DNA from: Mycobacterium sp. 050128
GTDB lineage: Bacteria > Actinomycetota > Actinomycetes > Mycobacteriales > Mycobacteriaceae
Direction of reading: 5' to 3'
Length of the DNA: 64,000 nt
Assembly: GCF_036409155.1 (NCBI RefSeq)
Contig: NZ_JAZGLW010000005.1
Location: 1 to 64,000 of the forward strand
Shown here: in pieces, positions 43,386 through 51,800 of the stretch
Position numbering within the stretch: the stretch's first letter is position 1
Layout: each line of letters starts with the position of its first letter
Translations under genes and position numbers: made by a program
The notes under the pieces: generated by a model
What the model saw: the letters and a program-made list of their open reading frames with translations, nothing else
Told to the model about the DNA's origin: nothing
Database searches by the model: none

Positions 43386-44692
43386 CAATCGGGGAGTATT
43401 GCGGGGTCCCGCTCCAGGATGCGTGCGATACGTGGCGCAACGGCGCGGTATTTCTCTTGCGGAACCGCGCGAGTGCGTCATGCTCCGTGTCGCTTGATGG
43501 TTGGATCACCACGGTGGTTAGCGGCAAGAACATTGTTGTGACCTGCGGGCCATCGACCGCAACCGACTACGAAGCTACGTTCATCGAGGCATTGAATGCC
43601 GCTAACCGTGGCCTGGACTACCTCTCAGTCACAAGGCAAGCGGACTGCGTGATCAGTGACGCGCTAGACGAGAGCCTGGTCTGGTGGCCGGATACTGCCC
43701 TCGGCGGAGTGGTTATGCGGTGCCGGGTCGTGCAGTTGTTCGGGATCCGTATGACGGTGACGCTTGAGGTGAGAGACGCCCACGGCAATATCAAGCCAGC
43801 ACCTCCGCCACCGACACCGATGGCCGATGACGCATTCAGATTCATTCGAATGGCCCGGACTACGGAGGACCTATTCGATGCATACCGGAACTTGTTCCTG
43901 GCCTTTGAATCATTGCTGAGTGATCTTCGCCCAAGGCTGCGGGTGTCTACGGAGCAACAACGGCGCAGGCGGTGGCGCTGTCTGACAAAGCCGCAGAGCA
44001 TCGGTGGAACGCGGTGGGAGACTGAGAACAAGTGGTTCATGGATGCTCTTGACCATGCGGACAAGCTGGTACCCCTCGCTACCCTCACGCCGCCAGAAGT
44101 CACCAATCACAAGAAGTGGATCTACCGGCGGGTGTACAGCGATGAACGGTCGGGCCTTATGCACGCGAAGAGGGGACAGAACTACCTCCTGCCCCACGAC
44201 ACTTCCGACAGGGCTGAGCTGATCGAGTCGCTGGGTCGGCTGTGGGATTACATCAAGAACCTGATCGAAACACACCTTCACGTGCAGGGCCGGTCGGGTT
44301 CATTGACGCGGGACGGGTTCGACCTGATGGCACAGAATGCTCTACCGCAGTTTCCCTTGGTTGTCTCTGATGATGATGGGCCGTTGAATCGGGAGGCCGC
44401 CGCGAACCTGTTCAGCCCCGATGCGACCGTGGTCCAGCTGCGCTCATTAACGCCAAGAGTCGATCCTGACGACCCAGAGCTATGGACGATGCTGGCACGT
44501 TGCGAGACTTCGGATCTCGTCGGCTTAACCCCAATTCGGCGATTCGGGCACATGCGGCCCGACGGCATCTGCGAAGTGGTCTCCGGGCACATTGGCCCGC
44601 TTACCCTCGGGGGCACCGTGGTGCGGCTCGAAATAGAGCGTGGATTGCGCTACGTCAATCCCACTGGGCCGCCGAGGCAGTTCTCATCGTGA
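43382..44692 (+). CDS. HEPN-like (MauJ-like) protein, putative RNase-type conflict protein
   Basis: 436 residues. The region 150-310 is helical and resembles MauJ-type/HEPN proteins: FRFIRMARTTEDLFDAYRNL, then ESLLSDL, then the R-x4-H motif as RSGLMH (R256 and H261). R-x4-6-H is the catalytic motif of HEPN ribonucleases in many toxin and abortive-infection systems. The N-terminal 145 residues and C-terminal 120 residues form beta-rich domains I cannot name. It is translationally linked to a leader mini-ORF before it and to the 65-codon gene after it (GTGA). Confidence 0.7.
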   Translation: MTIGEYCGVPLQDACDTWRNGAVFLLRNRASASCSVSLDGWITTVVSGKNIVVTCGPSTATDYEATFIEALNAANRGLDYLSVTRQADCVISDALDESLVWWPDTALGGVVMRCRVVQLFGIRMTVTLEVRDAHGNIKPAPPPPTPMADDAFRFIRMARTTEDLFDAYRNLFLAFESLLSDLRPRLRVSTEQQRRRRWRCLTKPQSIGGTRWETENKWFMDALDHADKLVPLATLTPPEVTNHKKWIYRRVYSDERSGLMHAKRGQNYLLPHDTSDRAELIESLGRLWDYIKNLIETHLHVQGRSGSLTRDGFDLMAQNALPQFPLVVSDDDGPLNREAAANLFSPDATVVQLRSLTPRVDPDDPELWTMLARCETSDLVGLTPIRRFGHMRPDGICEVVSGHIGPLTLGGTVVRLEIERGLRYVNPTGPPRQFSS

Positions 44693-44886
44693 CCTCACCT
44701 ACTGTGTTCTGTTGCGTGTCAACGCTGTTCGAGTGCGGCGAACCAGTTTTGAAGCTGCTCGACGAGCGTAACCAATTTTTGCGATCCCACTCCATGGGGA
44801 CTTACGCCTCGGCGTCAGTTATTCCCAGCCCAGATTTCAAAAAACACATCGATGCGCCAAACACGGGGTCTAACCTCCTGTCGTGA
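44689..44886 (+). CDS. Small protein coupled on both sides, unknown
   Basis: 65 residues from GTG 44689, whose first bases overlap the TGA of the HEPN-like gene. Its own TGA (44884-44886) overlaps the GTG of the next gene. Double GTGA overlap is the main evidence that it is translated. Sequence is mixed, with two adjacent cysteines (VFCCVSTLFECGEP) and a central LKLLDERNQFLRSH helix. A small regulatory or antitoxin-like partner for the HEPN-like protein is conceivable. Confidence 0.5.
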   Translation: MTSPTVFCCVSTLFECGEPVLKLLDERNQFLRSHSMGTYASASVIPSPDFKKHIDAPNTGSNLLS

Positions 44887-45410
44887 ACACAGAAACCGTG
44901 GTCCTCCTCTGGCTGTTCTGCGCAGCCATAGGGGCGGCGATTGCGAAGTCCAAGAATCGCAACTGGACTGAGGGCTTGCTACTTGGCGGCTTGCTCGGCG
45001 TAGTCGGCGTCATAATCGAGCTTTTCATGCGTGCTCAAGCTCCCGGCCTGCCACCATCTGGCTGGTATCCCGATCCGGAGGGCAGCGGAGGGCAGCGATT
45101 CTGGAATGGCAGGGAGTGGGGGGACCTGCCGCCGCGTCCAGTACCGCAAGTGGCCGATGCCGTGGCTGCGGCGCAGGGACCGACAAGGAATTGTCCGGAC
45201 TGTGCGGAAACCATCCTCGCCGCCGCCAAGGTGTGCAAGCACTGCGGCTACCGCTTCACCGCTCCTGACGCATCCGAGACGGCAATCCCACGCTCAAAGT
45301 CCACAAAGGTCAAGTGCCACAAGTGCCAACATGTGCAGACAGTTCCGCTGAGCGATTCGACCTTCGTATGCAAGAAGTGTGACACGAAGCTGAGACGCCG
45401 AACTACTTAA
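44883..45410 (+). CDS. Membrane protein with DUF2510 and zinc ribbons
   Basis: 175 residues. N-terminal membrane segments (about 5-22 and 33-50, with a Gly-rich second helix) are followed by a DUF2510 motif GWYPDPEGSGGQRFWNGREW (about 58-77). Two zinc ribbons follow: NCPDCAETI...VCKHCGYRF and VKCHKCQHV...FVCKKCDTK. GTG 44883 is coupled to the previous small gene. DUF2510 and zinc-ribbon modules are common in actinobacterial membrane-associated sensor proteins. Function is unknown. Confidence 0.8.
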   Translation: MNTETVVLLWLFCAAIGAAIAKSKNRNWTEGLLLGGLLGVVGVIIELFMRAQAPGLPPSGWYPDPEGSGGQRFWNGREWGDLPPRPVPQVADAVAAAQGPTRNCPDCAETILAAAKVCKHCGYRFTAPDASETAIPRSKSTKVKCHKCQHVQTVPLSDSTFVCKKCDTKLRRRTT

Positions 45411-45532
45411 AGCAGCCCAGGCTGGACTTTGGTTCCCTGATCTACTCCGGCGACTTGACCGATGCGAGATCCAGGAACGTTACAACGCCGTCGGCATTGC
45501 CCGCGACGAATCCAGTGTTGCCTGGCGCACCC

Positions 45533-46797
45533 CTAGCCGCGTTCGCCCTTCACCAAGTCAATGATTTCCTGGGACTGAGGGTCCATCTCCAGAAGGTCGC
45601 CATGATCAATACCCGCATAGCTGACTTCAACGTCATCGGGCCCACGGTGATTGCCTTGGTTACCGGCACGGTAGCGTCTTGCGCAGTGCTATTGCCAAGC
45701 ACGACGTGGTACTCAAGGTGGAGCGGCAAGTCAGTTGCCTTGTAGAACCGTATCGGCTGCCTATCGCTTGGACGCTTCTCCGAAATTGTGGTGCTGAAAG
45801 TTGTTGATGGAGTGCGGATGCGGGCCGCGTGGACCCTGCCTGGTGCCAGATCGGTGGTCGCCTCGAAGCGCTCGGTGAGCCAGTCCTCGCCCGGCGGGAG
45901 ATTTATGCCGTATCACAGCGGTTCGGCGTCGAAAGCATCTAGCAGATCGTCGATGAAGGTTGCTACCGTCTCAAACAATTGCTCTAGGTAATTCAATGCG
46001 TCCCGGCCTGCTGTGTACCGAAATTCGTGCCACGTCGTGATCCCGGCGGCGCTGGGGTCGTCTGGAAAACGAAAGTATACGGTCTGATCAGGCCGTATAA
46101 AGTACCCTGGTGTTCCACCACCATGTATCGCTCCTGCGTGTAGAACATAATTGTCGAATTTCCGTGCATCCTGCAGCGCGGGTTCTAAATTCTGATCGAA
46201 ACTAGCCTGGATTTTTGCTTTCAGGCGCTCGCCGTCCTTCAGTGAGGGCAGCAATCCCACCTGCCGACCCCTAAACGTATGGCTGACCCGCTCCCGGACG
46301 CCGCGAATCCAGCTCAGAGCATTCATCACCGCATACGCAGCGTGGTGAGAGGCATTTCCGCCAGTACGGGTTTCCACGCTCTGTGCGACTGCCTGGTGGA
46401 AGGCGTCGGGGAAAGCTGCAATAAAAGCATCCGCCATGGCTTGGGCAATTTTTGCCGTTTCCCGCAGGACCTCAAGTTCTCGCTCGATCCCGCCTGCGGC
46501 GAAGATAATTTCATCGACTAGCCCGCGCGTCATATACATGCGGAGCGTATCGTCGTCAACTCTTGCGCGCGTGGCTGCGTCCAGGGTCGCTACGAAGGAC
46601 TGCCAACTGCTGTACCCCGGTAGATCAGGGGCATCTTTCCAGGGCGCTCTCGCAATCTTCAACGTGGTCGACGGATGGATCATTATCCGCTGCACCCAGC
46701 CGTCACGTCGCGGCAGCGGAGCAAAATCGGTTGGCATGGTCGGCACGGCAGGTCGGCCACGCAGCCTGCTGCGAATCCAAGAAAGTCTCGCCATCAT
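45533..46797 (-). pseudogene. HEPN-like gene broken by a nonsense codon and a frameshift
   Basis: ATG 46797 (AAGGATA ribosome site) opens 294 residues ending at TGA 45915-45913. The same frame continues without interruption as YGINLPPGEDWLTERFEATT..., with protein-like sequence for about 90 codons. At about 45637 a one-base shift restores a final DDVEVSYAGIDHGDLLEMDP and a stop at 45535-45533. The ancestor was thus about 420 residues, with one nonsense change and one deletion. The intact N-terminal part is helical, with ASHHAAYAVMNALSWIRGVR and ARKFDNYVLHAGAIH, suggestive of HEPN but with irregular R-to-H spacing. The truncated 294-residue protein may still be made. Confidence 0.65.
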
Positions 46798-47038
46798 CGA
46801 TTTATCCTTAACTGAAGGACAGGCTGGCCAGCATCCGCCCGGAAACAATCAACCGAGCAACGGAACTAGCTGGGTGGATCTCGCCCTATGCCGGTCGGTA
46901 AACTCTTTGAGCACCCTAGTTAACCGAGTTTGGAAGTCTGGATCGTCGCCTCGTAAACTTCCGATGTCGCCATGAGGATCAGGTTAGCGCCGTTACGCTT
47001 CCAGTCGGTGAGCGCCGCTGGCTGGCGAAGGATGCTTA

Positions 47039-47299
47039 CTATCCGATCAATTGGCAGATGTACCCGGCGACACTCACCAGAATTGCGCCTACCGCTATAT
47101 AGGCTTCCTTCAGTCGGACCGCGTTCGATAGCGTCTGGAAATCATTCAGCACCGCCGCGTTGGCTTTGCCGATCTCGGGGCGAAGGGTCGACTCCTGTTG
47201 CGCCAGTTGGTTTACCAGACGTCTTCTGCTTGATCGCTGATCACGTACCCGTGAATGGCGTTTCCGACCGGCTGACGGTGACGTCCGGGTATCGGTCAT
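47039..47299 (-). CDS. Small C-tail membrane protein, uncertain
   Basis: 86 codons from ATG 47299, overlapping the 3' end of the upstream DUF2971 gene by 59 bp. Very basic N-terminus, a helix (LAQQESTLRPEIGKANAAVL) and a C-terminal membrane segment (AYIAVGAILVSVAGYICQLI). It may be a real partner of the DUF2971 protein, or a remnant. The 240 bp between it and the broken gene at 46797 contain a short protein-like frame without a start that I could not assign. Confidence 0.4.
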   Translation of the reverse strand: MTDTRTSPSAGRKRHSRVRDQRSSRRRLVNQLAQQESTLRPEIGKANAAVLNDFQTLSNAVRLKEAYIAVGAILVSVAGYICQLIG

Positions 47300-48260
47300 C
47301 GTTCGCCTTGAAATATGAACGGACAGATGATTCCCGCGTATCCATATGCTGGCCGGGACCTATCTGGACCTCTTCAACGCAGGACGTATCGAAACGTATG
47401 TTCATCCGGGGAACGAGACCAATGTCTTGTGGTGTGTGAAGGTCGGGAGTGCCAAAAGCGACTATGCGGTACTCGTTTTCCTCACTGAAGCCCCAATGTT
47501 TCTGACACGCAGCCACTCCCAGCAGGGAATTGATGTGCGGATCAACCAGCGCATTACTCTTCGCGGTCTGACGGCCCACCGGCGTCATAGGCGAAACACT
47601 CTTCATGAACTCGATAAGCTTAGCGCGGAGCGACGGATCCTCCGCGTCGGACTTCTCGTATCTCATCCGGACGAATCGACGCGTGTCGTTGTGGCTCTGC
47701 ACTGACTCGCGCAGTCTTTGGGGGTTGAACCTTATGGCGTAACCACCGCCCTGACCGTAACCGCGCCATTGGCTCAGTTGGTCAGGGGACGTCGAGAGAC
47801 ATGCGACGAACGGGCCGAGGTTCTCGCGGACAGATTCCAACGCCATCTGCATTCGTATGCTGAGAGAACGTGCAGACATGGCGACGGACATCGGAAGCGT
47901 CTCCTGAGGCACGTATGGGGCCCAATACGCATCCTTCATTACTTCTTCGGGCGGGTTGTTTTCGAAGTGAGACAGCGTGGCGTGAACCTTGGCGATGCCG
48001 AAGATGAGTTCTTGTGAATCGTTGAGGTATGCGGCGTGCGTCGCCCAGAGCGCCTCGCTTTCGAGAATCCCATGCAGACCGCCCGCGCTGGTGTAGTGAT
48101 AGAGCGGCTCATCCGGAAGGGCGTCATCTTCGATAACTGGAGCTGGCAATGACATTGGTACGTAAGGATTCGCACGACGTCGCTCGGCGGCGAGGTCACT
48201 CATTCGATTCACCGGTGATTTCAGCGATGTGAGGTTCAGACACGCCCATACCGTGGCCAA
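47241..48260 (-). CDS. DUF2971 protein, copy A
   Basis: About 339 residues. DUF2971 starts near residue 50 with DEPLYHYTSAGGLHGILE, then LWATHAAYLNDSQE, the family's 'ND..E' block. CLSTSPDQLSQWRGYGQGGGYAIRF and QKHWGFSEENEYRI follow. The motifs (HYT, SxxxDxLxxWRxYxxxxxGxxIxF, WxxExExR) are fully kept. DUF2971 genes are frequent in defence and mobile loci; the activity is unproven. The TTG at 48260 follows TACAAT closely; ATG 48203 is alternative. It is a tandem paralogue of copy B, to which it is clearly but not closely similar. Confidence 0.9.
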   Translation of the reverse strand: MATVWACLNLTSLKSPVNRMSDLAAERRRANPYVPMSLPAPVIEDDALPDEPLYHYTSAGGLHGILESEALWATHAAYLNDSQELIFGIAKVHATLSHFENNPPEEVMKDAYWAPYVPQETLPMSVAMSARSLSIRMQMALESVRENLGPFVACLSTSPDQLSQWRGYGQGGGYAIRFNPQRLRESVQSHNDTRRFVRMRYEKSDAEDPSLRAKLIEFMKSVSPMTPVGRQTAKSNALVDPHINSLLGVAACQKHWGFSEENEYRIVAFGTPDLHTPQDIGLVPRMNIRFDTSCVEEVQIGPGQHMDTRESSVRSYFKANDDRYPDVTVSRSETPFTGT

Positions 48261-48275
48261 AAGTATTGTAAGATA

Positions 48276-48290
48276 ACGTATTTGGTACGT
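48276..48290. promoter_or_regulatory. Palindrome ACGTA-TTTGG-TACGT before DUF2971 copy A
   Basis: 5-bp inverted arms ACGTA (48276-48280) and TACGT (48286-48290) lie between the two DUF2971 genes. They sit just upstream of a minus-strand TACAAT that would be the -10 for copy A. Their position over the -35 region suits a repressor site. Function is inferred. Confidence 0.4.
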
Positions 48291-48300
48291 ATGCGGGATG

Positions 48301-49359
48301 TCATATTCCGGTGAACGGTGTTTCGGAACTGGTGACTTTGACGTGCTGGTATCGGTCGCTGTGCTTCTGGATGTAAGACCGGACTGATGCTTCTCGCGTC
48401 TCCATGTGTTGACCGGGACCTATCATGATCTCTTCGATGCAGGGCGGATCAAACGTGATGTTCATGCGAGGAATAAGACCGGTGTCTTGTGCCCTGTGGA
48501 AGTCGGCGGTGCTGAAAGCGATTACGCGGTACTCCTTTTCCTCTCTGAAGCCCCAGTGCTTCTGCCGCGTCGCCTTGCTGAGCAGTGAATCGAGCACAGG
48601 GTTCATGACGTCCTCGATTCGCCGGGGTCGATCAGGATCGTCATCCCACGTTCCCGGCGTACCTGGCAGGGTCGGCGCAACATCCTTGATGAACTGGATA
48701 ATGGCCTCGCGCAGAGACGGATCGAACTCCCCGCGCTTTTCATATCGCATCCGAACAACGCGATGATCGGCGTTGTGGTCCCGCACTGATTCGCGCAGTT
48801 TGTGCGTGTTGAAACGTATCGAGTAGCCGCCACCTTGACCGTATCCACGCCACTGACTGAGTTGATCCTCGGATTGTGAGAGACATGTGACGTATGGGCC
48901 GAGGTTCTCGCGTAGCGATACTGTTGCTTTCCCAAGTCGCGCACCGAGCCCGCTTATCGCGAGCTGGATTGCGGGCTGAATAGCCCACTCAGGCAAGTTG
49001 GGGTCCCATGCGCCCTTCGCCTCATCGGGTGGGTGCTGTGCCAGCTGGCGGAGTTCCGCCTCGATTTTTTGAATACCGAAGACGAACTCTTGCGAATCGT
49101 TGAGGTATGCGGCATGCGTCGCCCAGAGCGCTTCTTTTTCGAGGATTCCGTGCAGGCCGCCCGCGTCGGTGTAGTGATAGAGGGGCTCGTCCGGCAGGGG
49201 GTCGTCTTCGATGACTGGAACTGATACTGGCATCGACGCCCAGTGAAGCGCACCGGGTCGCGTGATCAAAGGCGACTCGCCCGCGCAGGCCCGACTCAGA
49301 AGCACGCGAGCCTCAATGTTCGCCCGGTAGGTTCGCGTTTCAGCGTCGGCAATAGACAT
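48301..49359 (-). CDS. DUF2971 protein, copy B
   Basis: 352 residues from ATG 49359. The DUF2971 core begins at about residue 55: DEPLYHYTDAGGLHGILE, LWATHAAYLNDSQEF, CLSQSEDQLSQWRGYGQGGGYSIRF, QKHWGFREEKEYRVIAF and GPGQHMETRE. The invariant blocks are nearly identical to copy A while the helical stretches between them differ, which suggests old duplication with selection on the active region. The N-terminal 50 residues are not conserved between copies. Only 40 bp separate its stop from the copy A start. Confidence 0.9.
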   Translation of the reverse strand: MSIADAETRTYRANIEARVLLSRACAGESPLITRPGALHWASMPVSVPVIEDDPLPDEPLYHYTDAGGLHGILEKEALWATHAAYLNDSQEFVFGIQKIEAELRQLAQHPPDEAKGAWDPNLPEWAIQPAIQLAISGLGARLGKATVSLRENLGPYVTCLSQSEDQLSQWRGYGQGGGYSIRFNTHKLRESVRDHNADHRVVRMRYEKRGEFDPSLREAIIQFIKDVAPTLPGTPGTWDDDPDRPRRIEDVMNPVLDSLLSKATRQKHWGFREEKEYRVIAFSTADFHRAQDTGLIPRMNITFDPPCIEEIMIGPGQHMETREASVRSYIQKHSDRYQHVKVTSSETPFTGI

Positions 49360-49461
49360 GCCAGCGGACGCGAGGCCATAGGTGGATGATCGGCAGCGCG
49401 TTTGTGCAGCTCGTCAGTTGCACGGATCTCGCACCCTTTGACGTCTTTGCTGATCAGAGAG

Positions 49462-49488
49462 TGCCCCGGCAGGATTCGAACCTGCGGC
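49462..49488 (-). other. tRNA 3'-end fragment (T arm plus acceptor), vestigial att site
   Basis: On the minus strand GCAGG-TTCGAAT-CCTGC is a perfect T arm followed by CGGGGCA as acceptor 3' strand. No matching 5' acceptor TGCCCCG, D arm or anticodon arm precedes it, so it is not a working tRNA. Such fragments are what integration leaves at the far end of a tRNA-targeting element. The tail resembles actinobacterial tRNA-Arg-type 3' ends, not the tRNA-Ala used by this island. Confidence 0.55.
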
Positions 49489-49528
49489 GGTTTCAGAAGA
49501 TCGCGCTAGATCGCAGCCTTTAGGGGAT

Positions 49529-49562
49529 TACTACTTTGCAGTAGTATTCCTTCAAAGTAGTA
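49529..49562. promoter_or_regulatory. Operator-like inverted repeats before the XRE gene
   Basis: 10-bp arms TACTACTTTG (49529-49538) and CAAAGTAGTA (49553-49562), plus an internal GTAGTA (49541-49546) that also pairs with the first arm. The cluster ends 9 bp before the GTG of the XRE regulator, so autorepression is the likely use. Confidence 0.6.
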
Positions 49563-49571
49563 TCTTGCTGC

Positions 49572-49802
49572 GTGATCGACCTTGCTGCTTTCCGCCGATC
49601 AGCCGGTCTGACCCAGACGGAGCTGGCCGCCAAACTCCGTGTTGGGCAAGCACAGATCAGCAAGATCGAGCGGCAGGACGACATGCTGATCAGCACGTTG
49701 GCGGCGTACCTGGCGGCGCTAAGGGCGGACGCCAAGATCGTTGTGGAAGTAGCTGGCGAGACCGTGACGTATGACCTCACATCCACGAGGAGGCCGAGAT
49801 GA
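49572..49802 (+). CDS. XRE-family regulator
   Basis: 76 residues from GTG 49572. Helix-turn-helix: FRRSAGLTQTELAAKLRVGQ, then AQISKIERQDDMLISTLAAYLAALRAD. The C-terminal strand VVEVAGETVTYDLT resembles HigA/antitoxin-like tails. Its stop overlaps the start of the DUF2637 gene (ATGA). Palindromic repeats immediately upstream should be its operator. Confidence 0.88.
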   Translation: MIDLAAFRRSAGLTQTELAAKLRVGQAQISKIERQDDMLISTLAAYLAALRADAKIVVEVAGETVTYDLTSTRRPR

Positions 49803-50650
49803 CGGGGCATGTCGAAACCACTCTGCGTAACCACAGTCGCGCTCTCAGGTTCTTCTGGAGCGTCCTGATCGGAGCGACAACAGTCAGCCTCATCGGCAAT
49901 GTTGCGCACGCCGTGCTGCCGTACATCTCGCGCCTCGTCATCCAGATCGGCGCGGCTACTGTGCCTCCCATCGCTCTTCTGGCTGCCGTGCACGGCATCG
50001 CACTCGCCGTCCGTGCGGGAGCATCGGGCATGGCTTACCGCTGCGCGCTCGGTGCTGTCGCAGCAATCGGGATTGGCGCGTTCGCTCTGAGCTTCCTTGC
50101 GCTACGAGACCTGATGCTGGCGATTGGATATAGCGCTGCAACGGCATGGATTTTTCCCGCGATCATCGACACGACAGTCGCCGTTAGCACCTTGATGTTG
50201 GTTGCGCTGGGGGACAAGCCAGCACGCCGCTCCCGCACCGGGGCTCTGCCCGCGAATACACAAACTCCAGCGATGCGGGAGCCGGGGACACCTGCGACAA
50301 AGAGCGCAAGAGCCCAGCTCGCGCCGTCTGCGCGGAGCAATGTGCCGGTAACGACCTCTGCAGCGGTGCAGCCCAATCGCGCACATACGGTGCAGGCATC
50401 AGCGCAAACTGGCGCGGCACCGCTTGATGCAAAAATTCCGCCGGTCGATGCTGAGTTTGCATCCGAGCTGATTGCAACCGGTGCTACTACGCAGCCCGTC
50501 GAGACTGTTATAGCGGTACTGAGCGCAAGGCTTGGCGGAGCGTCAATTAACGCTGCGGCGAAAACGTCAGGCATCAACTACAGGACTGCGCAGCGGATCG
50601 TTGAGGCTGCCGCAGCGCATCGGCATCGGGAGCTGATGGCGGTCGGTTGA
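49799..50650 (+). CDS. DUF2637 (Spd-like) membrane protein with C-terminal HTH
   Basis: 283 residues. Four membrane helices (about 15-40, 48-70, 76-100, 106-140) match DUF2637, the domain of SpdB-type spread proteins in actinobacterial conjugative plasmids and ICEs. A long Ala/Pro/Thr linker follows. The C-terminal 60 residues (VETVIAVLSARLGGASINAA, SGINYRTAQRIVEAA) form a helix-turn-helix. It is coupled to the XRE gene. In classical elements a TraB/FtsK translocase accompanies such genes; none is found here. Confidence 0.8.
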   Translation: MTGHVETTLRNHSRALRFFWSVLIGATTVSLIGNVAHAVLPYISRLVIQIGAATVPPIALLAAVHGIALAVRAGASGMAYRCALGAVAAIGIGAFALSFLALRDLMLAIGYSAATAWIFPAIIDTTVAVSTLMLVALGDKPARRSRTGALPANTQTPAMREPGTPATKSARAQLAPSARSNVPVTTSAAVQPNRAHTVQASAQTGAAPLDAKIPPVDAEFASELIATGATTQPVETVIAVLSARLGGASINAAAKTSGINYRTAQRIVEAAAAHRHRELMAVG

Positions 50651-50654
50651 CCGG

Positions 50655-51596
50655 TTAAGACTGGCTCTGCTCCGGGATGTAGTACTGAGTCCGCAGCATG
50701 CCTCGCGGGCCAGCGGGCGTATTCACCATGGTGAATCGTGAAGGGTAGTCCCCGACTTGCCCGGTTCCGGTTGCGAAGTCAGCACCGTTGAAGTTGCCAC
50801 CATGAGTGAGGGTGTGGTGGGTCATGCCGGTGACCGAGAGTCTGACGGTGATCTCCAATTGGTCCAGTACCGCTAGGAGTTCCGTCTCGTCGTCAGCCGA
50901 TTGCATCAACACGTGAAGTCGCTCACCATCAATCGTGGGGGCATCGACTCTGATCGTCGTCAGCTCCTGCGACCCTTGCTCGGCCAGAAACGCCGGGGCC
51001 TTTGTCGTCATGTTCTTCAAGGCTATGTCCGTTGCGTACTTTTGGGCAGTCACCAGCTCCGCGCCGTCGGCGCGCCTGTAGAGGCAAACGTTGGCGTCTG
51101 GTTCCACCATTGCGAAATCAGGCGTGAGGCCAGTGGCGGACATCTGCACATTCAGATTGACAAGCTGCATATGGCCTATGTTCAGTCCCATTTGGTGGTT
51201 GCCAGCCCCAAAGATCGTGACGGCTAAGCGCTTCTCTGAGATCGCCGGGGTGATCGTTTTGTAGCCGAACCTCCTCGCCTTGACCTCCGCCGAGTGATAG
51301 AAACCCTTCGCAGAGACCAGCAGCACGAGATCGGCGACCTGCAATACGCTGTGCTTGCCGTACATCCCTTCGACCCACGTAACGTCCATCTTCCGGGAGC
51401 GATCCACGCACTCGACCGCGATAGCGATCTGTTGTCCGTTGGCTTTGCCTCGGATGAGGGCATACACATCGACCTCACGCATCACACCGGTGTCCGGATC
51501 TGGAAACTCCCTCGACTCCTCAACGACCGCACCGTCCTCCAGCAGCTCTACCACCATGGCGATGAGCTGCTGGAAGTCGTTGGTCTGCTTGGGCAT
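50655..51596 (-). CDS. PD-(D/E)XK-like nuclease-fold protein
   Basis: 313 residues. Residues 10-110 fit a restriction-endonuclease-like core: a helix with LIAMVVELLED, strand REVDVYALI (candidate Asp), then IAIAVECVDRS with Glu but no following Lys in the E-x-K position, and later VADLVLLVSAKGFYHSA. The pattern is that of Mrr-type or degenerate nucleases. The C-terminal 200 residues are beta-rich and unknown. No methyltransferase is next to it. It is convergent with the DUF2637 gene, 4 bp between stops, and is the last gene before the right end. Confidence 0.65.
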   Translation of the reverse strand: MPKQTNDFQQLIAMVVELLEDGAVVEESREFPDPDTGVMREVDVYALIRGKANGQQIAIAVECVDRSRKMDVTWVEGMYGKHSVLQVADLVLLVSAKGFYHSAEVKARRFGYKTITPAISEKRLAVTIFGAGNHQMGLNIGHMQLVNLNVQMSATGLTPDFAMVEPDANVCLYRRADGAELVTAQKYATDIALKNMTTKAPAFLAEQGSQELTTIRVDAPTIDGERLHVLMQSADDETELLAVLDQLEITVRLSVTGMTHHTLTHGGNFNGADFATGTGQVGDYPSRFTMVNTPAGPRGMLRTQYYIPEQSQS

Positions 51597-51800
51597 CAGC
51601 CCTCGAAGTTATCGCTGACGAGGCAGTGAGTAGAGAGAGACGCGCCGAGCTGGGGACGGGGTTACCAAGTCCATGGTGGGCGGTAGATCCTGAGTGGCAG
51701 GGTCGGGGCGCTGGGCCATACGGTGAGAGAAAGGTTGGTGCAGCAGTTGGAGCGGCCTTTGACGCCGTCAAGAGCTGAAAGAGAATCCGCAGGTAACAAG

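Noticed and set aside
49441..49520. Complete tRNA gene
   Set aside because: Only the T arm and 3' acceptor strand are present; no pairing 5' strand, D arm or anticodon arm.
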